Assembly (NCBI GenBank): GCA_963780715.1
Contig: CAWADK010000011.1
Span: 1 to 64,000 of the forward strand
Length of the DNA: 64,000 nucleotides
Reading direction: 5' to 3'
DNA from: JALORV01 sp963780715
GTDB lineage: Bacteria > Pseudomonadota > Gammaproteobacteria > Burkholderiales > Burkholderiaceae_F
In this document: positions 18,645 to 26,549 of the stretch, in pieces
Numbering within the stretch: position 1 is the stretch's first letter
Layout: each line of letters starts with the position of its first letter
Program-made: the position numbers and the translations under genes
The notes under the pieces: model-generated
Told to the model about the DNA's origin: nothing
The model's input: the letters and a program-made list of their open reading frames with translations, nothing else
The model's database searches: none

Positions 18645-21600
18645 GCGTCGCGTCCCCCGGCCGCTGCGCCCGCGGCTGCCGGCAGCGCCCGTGTGCCCTG
18701 TTTCGCCTTCTCTTCGCGCCGCTCGGTCAGCCGCGCAAACAGGTAGAAGAAGAGCGGAACGTAGAGCATCGCGAGCGTCGTTTCGCCGAGCATGCCGCCG
18801 ATGATGCCGGTGCCGATCGAGTGCCGCGCATTGGCGCCGGCGCCGAGCGCCAGCGCCAGCGGCAATACGCCGAATGCGAAGGCGAGCGACGTCATGATGA
18901 TCGGCCGCAGGCGGCGTTCGCCGGCCAGCATCGTCGCATCGATGATCGACTTGCCCTCCTGCCGCAGTTCCACTGCGGCCGACACCCGCAGCACCGCGTT
19001 CTTGGCACCGAGCCCGATCAGCACCAGCAGGCCGATCTGGAAGTACACGTCGTTGTCGAGACCGCGCAGCGCATTGAAGATCAGCGCCCCCAGCACACCG
19101 AACGGCACCGCGGTCATCACCGCGCCTGGCAGTGTCCACGACTCGTACTGCGCCGCCAGCACCAGGAACACGAAGACCAGGCCGAACAGGAACGCGACAG
19201 TCGAGGTTCCGCCCGCCCGCTTCTCGTCGAAGGCCAGCCCCGACCACGCGAACTGGTAACCATTGGGCAGCAGCTGCCTGGCCACCTCCTCCATCGTCTC
19301 GATCGCCTGTCCGGAGCTGAAACCCGGCGCCTGGCTGCCGATGATCTTCGCGGCCGGAAAGCCGTTGAAGTGGGGCATCAGGTCGGGCCCGGTGACATAG
19401 CTCGTCGTCACCAGCGCGGTCAGCGGCACCATCTGTCCATGCTGGTTGCGCGTGTAGAGCTTCGTGATGTCCTCGGGCGTCAGCCGGTAGCGCGCGTCCG
19501 ACTGCAGGATCACGAACCACGAACGGCTGTACTGGTTGAACTGGCTGACGATCAGCGAACCGAACTGCGCCTGGATGGCGCTGTAGACGTCCTGCACGTT
19601 GACGCCGAGCAGCGTGGCCTTGTCGCGGTTGACGTCGACCTTCAGCTGCTGCGTATTGGCGCGGAACGTCGTGTTCAGGCCCGTCAGCTCCGGTCGCGCC
19701 TTCGCTGCTTTCAGGAACTGCTGCGTCAGCGCATCGAGCTGGCCCGCATCACCGCCACCGATCGACTGGATCCAGAACTCGAAGCCGCCGGTCGTGCCGA
19801 TGCCGGGAATCGCCGGCGGCGCGATCGGCAGCACCAGCGCCTCGTTGATGCCAAACGACTTCTTGTAGACGTCCACCAGGATCGTGCGCGGGTTCTCGAG
19901 CCGGGCGTTGGCGATCGACTTGTAGCGCTCGTCGAAGTCCTTCAGCGTGACGAACAGCGTCGAGGCGTTGGTCTTGAACCCCTGGTCGATGATGCTGTAG
20001 CCGTTGATCGTGCTGCGGTTGAGCACGCCCGGCGTCTCGCCGAAGAGCTTGTCGACCTGGTCGCCGACCTTGACCGTGCGGTCGAGGCTGGCGGCGTCGG
20101 GCATCACGATGGCGGCCAGCACATAGCCCTGGTCCTCGAGCGGCACGAAGCTGGTCGGCGTCGTCCGGAACAGCACGACGATGGCACCGATGAACACCCC
20201 CAGCAGCGCGAGCGCGATGCCGGCGCGGCGGATCGTCAGCATCACCAGCCGGCCATAGGCGTCCGTCAGCCTCTGGAACTGGCGGTTGAACCAGCCGAAG
20301 AAGCCCCGCGTCCTCGGTTCCTCCTTCTTCAGCATCAGCGCGCACATCGCCGGCGTCAGCGTCAGCGCGACGAAGCCGGAGATCGTCACCGACACGACGA
20401 TCGTGATCGCGAACTGCTTGTACAGCTGCCCCGTCGTGCCCGGCAGGAACGCTGCCGGTACGAACACCGCGCACAGCACCAGAACGACGGCAACCACGGG
20501 CCCGGCGACCTCCTCCATCGAGCGGATCGCCGCGTCCCTGGGCGAGAGACCGTGCTCGTGCATGTTGCGGTCGACGTTTTCGACCACGACGATGGCGTCG
20601 TCGATCACCATGCCGATCGCGAGGATCAGACCGAACAGCGTCAGCAGGTTCAGCGAAAAGCCGAGCGCGTACATGCCGCTGAAAGCGCCGACCAGCGCGA
20701 CGAACACCGCGACGATGCAGATGAAGGTGGCGCGGATGCTTTGCAGGAAGAGATACACGACCAGCACCACCAGCACGATCGCTTCGAACAGCGTGTTGAC
20801 TACCTCCTTGATCGACAGGCGCACGAAGTCGGTGGTATCGAGCGCGACCACGGTTTCGATGCCGGGCGGCAGGGTCGGTGCCAGCTGCTTCAGCGCCGCG
20901 CGCACGCCGTCGGAGACCTGCAGCGCGTTGGCACCGGGCTGCTGGTAGATGGCGATGTAGGTCGCCGGCACGCCGTTCAACTTGGCGTCGACGATGTAAC
21001 TCTTGAGCCCGATCTCGGCGCGCGCGACGTCCTTCAGCCGCACGATTGCGCTGCCGGGGCTCGCCGCGCGCAGGATCATGTTCTCGTACTGCGCCGGATC
21101 GGTGAACGGCCGCTGCGTCACTACGGGGAAGCTCAGCTCCACCGGCGACTGCGTCGGCTGCTGGCCGATCTGGCCGGCACCGAACAGCGCGTTCTGCGCC
21201 TGCACCGCCTGCTGGATGTCGCTCGTCGTGACGCCCAGCGAAGCCATGCGGTCCGGGTTCATCCAGATGCGCATCGCCTGGTCCGGCACACCGAGGATCT
21301 GCGCCTGCCCGGCGCCGGGCACACGCTTCAGCGTATCCAGCACATACACGTTGGCGAAGTTGGCGATGTACTCGGGCGTGTAGCGCTCGGCCGGGCCCTT
21401 GACAGCGATCAGCATCATGATCGACGAGGACTTCTTCTGCACCTGCACGCCGTTCTGCTGCACCGCCTGCGGCAGCTGCGGCAGCGCCAGGTTGACGCGG
21501 TTCTGCACCTGGACCTGCGCGACGTCAGGGTCGGTGTCGAGCGAGAAGAACACCGTCAGCGACAGCTGCCCGGTGGAGGAGCTGCTCGACGTCATGTACA

Positions 21601-21829
21601 GCATGTTGTCGACGCCGTTGATCTGCGCTTCGATCGGCGCGGCGACGGATTCGGCCACCGTCTGCGAGTCGGCGCCGGCGTACAGCGTGTTGACGGTCAC
21701 CTGCACCGGCATGATCGTCGGGTACTGCTCGATCGGCAGCGCACGCATCGACACCAGGCCCGCGAGCACGATGATGATCGAGATGACGGCCGCAAACACC
21801 GGCCGCTCGATGAAGAAGCGGGAGAACAT
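18641..21829 (-). CDS. RND multidrug efflux transporter (HAE1 type)
   Basis: This 1062-residue inner-membrane proton-driven pump belongs to the AcrB/MexB family. It starts MFSRFFIERPVFAAVISI and has the helix-4 proton-relay pair in GMVIDDAIVVVENVDR. Two six-helix halves are each followed by a large porter domain, matching the length of AcrB-like proteins. It lies six bases after the adaptor gene and overlaps the outer-membrane factor gene, giving a complete adaptor-pump-channel operon. No repressor of TetR or MarR type is adjacent, so regulation is not visible. Confidence 0.97.
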   Translation of the reverse strand: MFSRFFIERPVFAAVISIIIVLAGLVSMRALPIEQYPTIMPVQVTVNTLYAGADSQTVAESVAAPIEAQINGVDNMLYMTSSSSSTGQLSLTVFFSLDTDPDVAQVQVQNRVNLALPQLPQAVQQNGVQVQKKSSSIMMLIAVKGPAERYTPEYIANFANVYVLDTLKRVPGAGQAQILGVPDQAMRIWMNPDRMASLGVTTSDIQQAVQAQNALFGAGQIGQQPTQSPVELSFPVVTQRPFTDPAQYENMILRAASPGSAIVRLKDVARAEIGLKSYIVDAKLNGVPATYIAIYQQPGANALQVSDGVRAALKQLAPTLPPGIETVVALDTTDFVRLSIKEVVNTLFEAIVLVVLVVYLFLQSIRATFICIVAVFVALVGAFSGMYALGFSLNLLTLFGLILAIGMVIDDAIVVVENVDRNMHEHGLSPRDAAIRSMEEVAGPVVAVVLVLCAVFVPAAFLPGTTGQLYKQFAITIVVSVTISGFVALTLTPAMCALMLKKEEPRTRGFFGWFNRQFQRLTDAYGRLVMLTIRRAGIALALLGVFIGAIVVLFRTTPTSFVPLEDQGYVLAAIVMPDAASLDRTVKVGDQVDKLFGETPGVLNRSTINGYSIIDQGFKTNASTLFVTLKDFDERYKSIANARLENPRTILVDVYKKSFGINEALVLPIAPPAIPGIGTTGGFEFWIQSIGGGDAGQLDALTQQFLKAAKARPELTGLNTTFRANTQQLKVDVNRDKATLLGVNVQDVYSAIQAQFGSLIVSQFNQYSRSWFVILQSDARYRLTPEDITKLYTRNQHGQMVPLTALVTTSYVTGPDLMPHFNGFPAAKIIGSQAPGFSSGQAIETMEEVARQLLPNGYQFAWSGLAFDEKRAGGTSTVAFLFGLVFVFLVLAAQYESWTLPGAVMTAVPFGVLGALIFNALRGLDNDVYFQIGLLVLIGLGAKNAVLRVSAAVELRQEGKSIIDATMLAGERRLRPIIMTSLAFAFGVLPLALALGAGANARHSIGTGIIGGMLGETTLAMLYVPLFFYLFARLTERREEKAKQGTRALPAAAGAAAGGRDA

Positions 21830-21835
21830 CCGGTC

Positions 21836-23359
21836 TCAGCGCACCGCGACCGCGATGTCGACGCGCCGCGCCTGCGCGGCATCGGCGCCGCCGGTGACGC
21901 TGGCCGGGGGCGCGAGCTGCAACCGCTCGGCCGGCACGCCGCTCGCGGCCAGCGCGTCGCGCACGGCTTTCGCGCGCTGCTCGGCGAGCGCGCGGTTCTT
22001 CGCCGCTGCGCCGCTCGCGTCGGCATAGCCGGTAATGCGTATCGCGTAGGGCGTGCCGGCGAGCCCCAGGCCGATGCTGCGCAGCGCCTGCTGCGCGTTG
22101 GCATCGAGCGCGGCCGAGCCATTGGCGAAGACGATGCGCGCCGGCAGCAGCGACGCGCCGCCGGGCGGTGCGGCCGACGCGTCCGGCACCGCCTTCAAGG
22201 GCGCGGCAGCGGAGGCCGCCGCGGTGGCCACGACCGGCAGAGGCTTCGGCTTTACCGCCGCGCCCGCCGTCAGCGTCAGCGCGCCGTCGACGACGACGAC
22301 GCTCGCCGGGTCCAGCCCGCTGGTGATCAGCCAGTCGTCACCGAGCCACGAGCCTACCGTCACCGGCCGCATCTCGACCGTGTTTTCCTTGCCGACGAGC
22401 CAGACGTAGTGCCCCTTGGGCCCCTGCTGCACCGCGCGCAACGGCACCGCCTGCGCGTTCGGGCGCACCGCGCCCTTCAGGCGCACGCGTACGAACTGAT
22501 TCGGGCGCAGCAGGCCCTGCGGGTTTGCCACCTGCACGCGCACGCTGAAGGTCCCGGTCTGCGCGCTGAAGCCCGGATCGCTGAAAGTGATGCGGCCGGT
22601 CTCCGGGAACACCGAGCCATCGGCCAGCACGATTTCGACGGTGTACTGCCCGCCGGCGGGACGCCTGAGCGTGCCGCGCTCGATGTCCTCGCGGTAGCGC
22701 AGCGCCTCGGCCTCCGACAGGCTGAAGGTCACCCACATCGGCGACAGCGCCGCCACCGTGGTCAGTTGGCTGTTGGAGCTGCTGACGTAGCTGCCGTCGG
22801 CGACGATCGCGTTGCCGGTGACACCCGTGATCGGCGAGGTGATCGTCGCGTAGGACAGATTGAGCTTCGCGCTGTCGAGATTGGCGCGCGCCGCGTCGAC
22901 GTTGGCCTTCGACGACAGGTACTGGCCGTTGGCGTCGTCGAGGTCCTTCTGCGACAGCGCGTTCTGCTCGGCCAGCGGCTTGGTGCGGTCGAGGTTGAAC
23001 TTGGCGACGTCGAGCGCTGCCTGTGCGTTGTTGAGCTGCGCCTGCGCTGCGTCGACCTGCGCCTGCAGCGGCTTCGGGTCCATCAGGAACAGGACCTGCC
23101 CCGCGCGCACGACCTCGCCTTCCGTGTAGACGCGCTTGTCGAGGAAGCCGCTGACGCGCGCCTGGATGTTGACCGACTGCGAACTCTGCGTCTGCGCCAG
23201 GAATTCGAACGTCATCGGGATATCGCGCGGCGCGGCGACGACCGTCGTGACGTCGGGTGTCGGGCGCACCGGCGGCGGTGGCGCGCCACGGCTGCACGCC
23301 ACCAGCACGGACACCATCGCAGCACCCAGTGCAAGGATCGCCACCCGGCCGTCGTGCAT
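21836..23359 (-). CDS. RND periplasmic adaptor fused to an OmpA-like C-terminal domain
   Basis: This 507-residue adaptor links the pump to its channel. It has a lipoprotein signal (LVACS), a barrel-sandwich and hairpin region (VSGFLDKRVYTEGEVVRAGQ, about 50-210) and a beta-barrel/MP domain up to about 360. Beyond the normal end comes an Ala-rich linker, then an OmpA-like domain of about 110 residues. It is seen in FANGSAALDANAQQALRSI, ITGYADASG and LAEQRAKAVRDAL, with the Asp and Arg used by OmpA domains to bind peptidoglycan. ATG 23359 is chosen for the GAGGGG seven bases ahead; ATG 23365 is also possible. The fusion is unusual for this family. Confidence 0.92.
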   Translation of the reverse strand: MHDGRVAILALGAAMVSVLVACSRGAPPPPVRPTPDVTTVVAAPRDIPMTFEFLAQTQSSQSVNIQARVSGFLDKRVYTEGEVVRAGQVLFLMDPKPLQAQVDAAQAQLNNAQAALDVAKFNLDRTKPLAEQNALSQKDLDDANGQYLSSKANVDAARANLDSAKLNLSYATITSPITGVTGNAIVADGSYVSSSNSQLTTVAALSPMWVTFSLSEAEALRYREDIERGTLRRPAGGQYTVEIVLADGSVFPETGRITFSDPGFSAQTGTFSVRVQVANPQGLLRPNQFVRVRLKGAVRPNAQAVPLRAVQQGPKGHYVWLVGKENTVEMRPVTVGSWLGDDWLITSGLDPASVVVVDGALTLTAGAAVKPKPLPVVATAAASAAAPLKAVPDASAAPPGGASLLPARIVFANGSAALDANAQQALRSIGLGLAGTPYAIRITGYADASGAAAKNRALAEQRAKAVRDALAASGVPAERLQLAPPASVTGGADAAQARRVDIAVAVR

Positions 23360-23390
23360 CCGCATCCCCTCGACGCTTGTTTGTTTGTTG

Positions 23391-23418
23391 TTGACTCGCA
23401 GCGAGCGGCGACTATATC
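23391..23418 (+). promoter_or_regulatory. Possible sigma-70 promoter for the pta cluster
   Basis: TTGACT at 23391-23396 and TATATC at 23413-23418 are separated by 16 bases, reading toward the phosphotransacetylase gene with a leader of about 165 bases. A TATAGT on the other strand in the same place could serve the adaptor gene. A short TTTG repeat precedes it. The evidence is sequence match only. Confidence 0.25.
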
Positions 23419-23590
23419 CAGTGCAAGCATCCGGCGCCATCGCGCCGGCCGACCCTGCTGACGACGGGGAGACGTTGTGTCCCACACGGCGGCTTGCCGG
23501 CAATCTGCGTTTGTCCGCCATCACGGCACGCGAGCACTGTAACGGCTATAGTTGCATTGCAGCATTTCCTCTGCCCTCCTGCCGTAACAA

Positions 23591-24529
23591 ATGAACAACC
23601 ACGCCAAGTACCAACGCCTGCTCGACGCCTGCCGCGACCTGCCGCCCCTGCCGGTCGCCGTCGTCCACCCTTGCGACGAGGCCGCCATCGACGGCGCGAT
23701 CGGCGCCGCCCGGCTCGGACTGATCAAGCCGATCCTCATCGGACCACCGGAGCGCGTCCGCGAAGCGGCGCGCAAGGCAGGCGTCGACATTTCGGAATAT
23801 CCGCTCGTCGAAGTGCCGCACAGCCACGCCGCCGCCGACAAGGCCGTGGAGCTGGTGCTCAGCGGTCAGGCCGAAGCGATCATGAAAGGCAGCCTGCATA
23901 CCGACGAACTGATGGCCGCGGTCGTACGGCGCGAGAACGGGCTGCGCACCTCGCGCCGGGTCAGCCACTGCTTCGTGATGGATGTCCCGGCCTACGAGGA
24001 CCCGCTGATCATCTCCGACGCCGCCGTGAACATCATGCCGACGCTGGAGGACAAGGTCGACATCGTGCAGAACGCGATCGACCTCGCGCACGCGCTGAAG
24101 TTTGCCGAGGTGCGCGTCGCCATCCTGTCGGCGATGGAAACCGTCAATCCGAAGGTGCCGTCGACGGTCGAGGCGGCCGCGCTGTGCAAGATGGCCGATC
24201 GCAAGCAGATCACGGGCGCGGTGCTCGACGGACCGCTGGCGCTCGACAACGCGATCAGCCTGGCCGCGGCGGAGATCAAGAAGATCGATTCACCGGTCGC
24301 CGGCCGCGCCAACGTACTGATCGTGCCGGATCTCGAAGCCGGCAACATGCTGGCCAAGAGCCTGTCGTTCCTCGCCGGCGCGGACGCCGCCGGCATCGTG
24401 CTCGGCGCACGGGTTCCGATCATCCTGACGAGCCGCGCGGATTCGGAACTGACGCGGCAGGCGTCGTGCGCCGTCGCCGTGCTCGTCGCGCGTGCCCGGC
24501 GCGAGGCGCTGGCGAAAGTCGTCAGCTGA
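23591..24529 (+). CDS. Phosphate acetyl/butyryltransferase
   Basis: This is a 312-residue transferase of the Pta/Ptb family that exchanges CoA and phosphate on a short acyl group. Recognisable motifs are AIMKGSLHTDELMAAVV, RRVSHCFVMDVPAY, NIMPTLEDKVDIVQNAIDLA and LDGPLALDNAIS, and the full length matches single-domain members. It lies eight bases before the acetate kinase gene, and fabI and a DUF3141 hydrolase gene follow, so all four are probably one operon. The MaoC-type N-terminal domain found in some relatives is absent. Whether the acyl group is acetyl or longer is not settled by sequence. Confidence 0.92.
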   Translation: MNNHAKYQRLLDACRDLPPLPVAVVHPCDEAAIDGAIGAARLGLIKPILIGPPERVREAARKAGVDISEYPLVEVPHSHAAADKAVELVLSGQAEAIMKGSLHTDELMAAVVRRENGLRTSRRVSHCFVMDVPAYEDPLIISDAAVNIMPTLEDKVDIVQNAIDLAHALKFAEVRVAILSAMETVNPKVPSTVEAAALCKMADRKQITGAVLDGPLALDNAISLAAAEIKKIDSPVAGRANVLIVPDLEAGNMLAKSLSFLAGADAAGIVLGARVPIILTSRADSELTRQASCAVAVLVARARREALAKVVS

Positions 24530-24537
24530 GCCTCGCC

Positions 24538-25723
24538 ATGACGGACCAGGCCATCGTTGTCATCAACGCCGGCTCTTCGAGCGTCAAGTTCTCGGTCTTC
24601 TTCCGGAACACCGGCAACGCTCGACCTTCGGATCCGCGGCCAGATCGAGGCGCTCTTCAGCGCGCCGCGCTTCGTGGCGCGCGATGCGTCCGGCACCACG
24701 GTCTCGGAGAAGTCGTGGCCCGACGGGACGAAGCTCGGACACGAGGGCGCACTCGACCACCTGTTCGAGTTCCTGCGCGGGCGTGCCGACGGAGTGAAAC
24801 TGATCGGCGTCGGCCACCGCGTCGTGCACGGCGGCATGGAGTACACGCAGCCGGTGCGGGCCGACGCGTCGGTGCTCGCTGCGCTCGACAGGTTCGTGCC
24901 GCTGGCACCACTGCACCAGCCGCACAACCTCGCTGCGATCCGCGCGGTGCTGCATCGTTCGCCCGACGTGCCGCAGGTCGCGTGCTTCGACACGGCGTTC
25001 CACCGCACCAATCCCGAGATCGCGCAGATGTTCGCGCTGCCCTACGAGCTCCACGAGGCGGGAGTGCGGCGCTACGGCTTTCATGGACTGAGCTACGAGT
25101 ACATCGCCTCGGTGTTGCCGCAGTTCGATGCGAAGGCCGCGCAGGGCCGCACCGTCGTGCTGCACCTCGGCAACGGCGCCAGCATGTGCGCGCTGGCGGG
25201 CGGACGCAGCGTTGCCTCGACGATGGGCTTCACCGCGGTCGACGGTCTGCCGATGGGCACCCGCACCGGCAACCTCGATCCCGGCGTGGTGCTGTACCTG
25301 ATGGACGAGCGCGGCATGGATGCACGCGCGGTCGAAAAACTGCTGTACCAGCAGTCCGGCCTGCTCGGCGTCTCGGGCATTGCCAGCGACATGCGCACGC
25401 TGCTGGCGAGCCAGGAATCCCGCGCGAAACTTGCGGTCGATCTCTTTGTCTACCGCATCGGGCGCGAACTGGGTTCACTCGCGGCAGCACTGGGTGGCCT
25501 TGATGCGATCGTGTTCACGGCCGGCGTCGGCGAAAACTCCGCCGAGATCCGCGCGCGGGTCTGCCAGACCGCGGCCTGGCTCGGTGTCGAGCTGGACACG
25601 GCCGCCAATGCAGCCGGCGGACCGCGCATCAGCACCGCTGCCAGTCGCGTCACGGCGCTGGCGATCCCGACCAACGAGGAACTGATGATCGCGCGCCACA
25701 CCGAGCGCCTGCTGGCGCAGTAA
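24538..25723 (+). pseudogene. ackA: Acetate kinase gene with a frameshift near the N-terminus
   Basis: Frame 1 from ATG 24538 encodes the conserved start AIVVINAGSSSVKFSVFF, then runs out of the family pattern. Frame 2 from about 24620 continues with LDLRIRGQIEALF and the rest of acetate kinase (GHRVVHGG, FDTAFHRT, YGFHGLSYEY, LGNGASMCA, FTAGVGENS) to 25723. One extra base near 24619, or two missing, explains it. Any product starting inside frame 2 (ATG 24557) lacks the catalytic NAGSSS motif. It is either a true lesion that stops acetyl-phosphate conversion, or a sequencing error. It lies between the Pta-type gene and fabI. Confidence 0.85.
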
Positions 25724-25735
25724 CCGAGCACAACC

Positions 25736-26518
25736 ATGACGCCCACCATTCCGCAACCGGTCCTGAAGGGAGCGAAGGCGCTCGTCGTCGGCATCGCCAA
25801 CGAGCACTCGATCGCCTGGGGCTGCGCCAAGGCATTCCACGAACTCGGTGCCGACGTCGCGGTGACCTACCTGAACGAAAAGGCGCGGCCGCACGTCGAG
25901 CCGCTCGCGCGCGAACTCGGTTCGACGATCTTCCTGCCGCTCGATGTCAGCGTGCCGGGGCAGCTCGAAGCCGTCTTCGCGGCGATCGAGAAGCAATGGG
26001 GCCGGCTCGACATCCTCGTGCACTCGATCGCCTGGGCGCCCAAGGACGACCTGCAGGGCGGGCTGCTGAACTGTTCGGCCGAGGGTTTCGCGAAGTCGAT
26101 CGACGTCTCCTGCCACTCGTTCATCCGCATGGCGCGGCTCGCCGTGCCGCTGATGACCGACGGCGGCACGATGTTCGCGATGAGCTACTACGGCGCCAAC
26201 CGCGTGGTGCCGAACTACAACGTCATGGGACCGGTCAAGGCGGCGCTCGAAGCGTCGTGCCGCTACCTGGCCTACGAGCTGGGACCGAAGGGCATCCGCG
26301 TGCACGCGATGTCGCCCGGTCCGCTGAAGACGCGCGCGGCCTCGGGCCTGAAGGACTTCGACCTGCTGCTCACCGAAGCCGCGCAGAAGGCGCCGCTGGG
26401 CGAACTGGTCGACATCATGGATGTCGGCTTTGCCTGCGCGTATCTCGCCACGCCCTATGCGCGGCGCATCAGCGGCGAGACGGTCTACGTGGACGGCGGC
26501 GTCCACATCATGGCGTGA
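25736..26518 (+). CDS. fabI: Enoyl-[acyl-carrier-protein] reductase (FabI)
   Basis: This 260-residue NADH-dependent reductase belongs to the last step of the fatty-acid elongation cycle. The Rossmann start ALVVGIANEHSIAWG is typical of FabI. Catalytic residues fit Tyr161 and Lys168 (YNVMGPVK), with a second Tyr at 151/152. The loop ILVHSIAWAPKDDLQGG differs from the HSIAFAP of the main housekeeping FabI. It may therefore be a second, cluster-linked enzyme (inference). It starts 12 bases after the acetate kinase reading frame ends and is followed by the DUF3141 gene. Confidence 0.94.
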   Translation: MTPTIPQPVLKGAKALVVGIANEHSIAWGCAKAFHELGADVAVTYLNEKARPHVEPLARELGSTIFLPLDVSVPGQLEAVFAAIEKQWGRLDILVHSIAWAPKDDLQGGLLNCSAEGFAKSIDVSCHSFIRMARLAVPLMTDGGTMFAMSYYGANRVVPNYNVMGPVKAALEASCRYLAYELGPKGIRVHAMSPGPLKTRAASGLKDFDLLLTEAAQKAPLGELVDIMDVGFACAYLATPYARRISGETVYVDGGVHIMA

Positions 26519-26549
26519 CAGACGCCGAGAACGAATCAGCGAGGAACCT

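Noticed and set aside
23376..23393. TTTG tandem repeat near the adaptor start
   Set aside because: It is only a few units long and outside coding sequence; there is nothing to suggest phase variation beyond the repeat itself.
18821..23461. Very long open frame on the plus strand (1546 codons)
   Set aside because: It runs antisense to the RND pump and adaptor genes, is full of His, Arg and Gln from GC-rich complementary codons, and has no domain. It is a shadow of the real genes.
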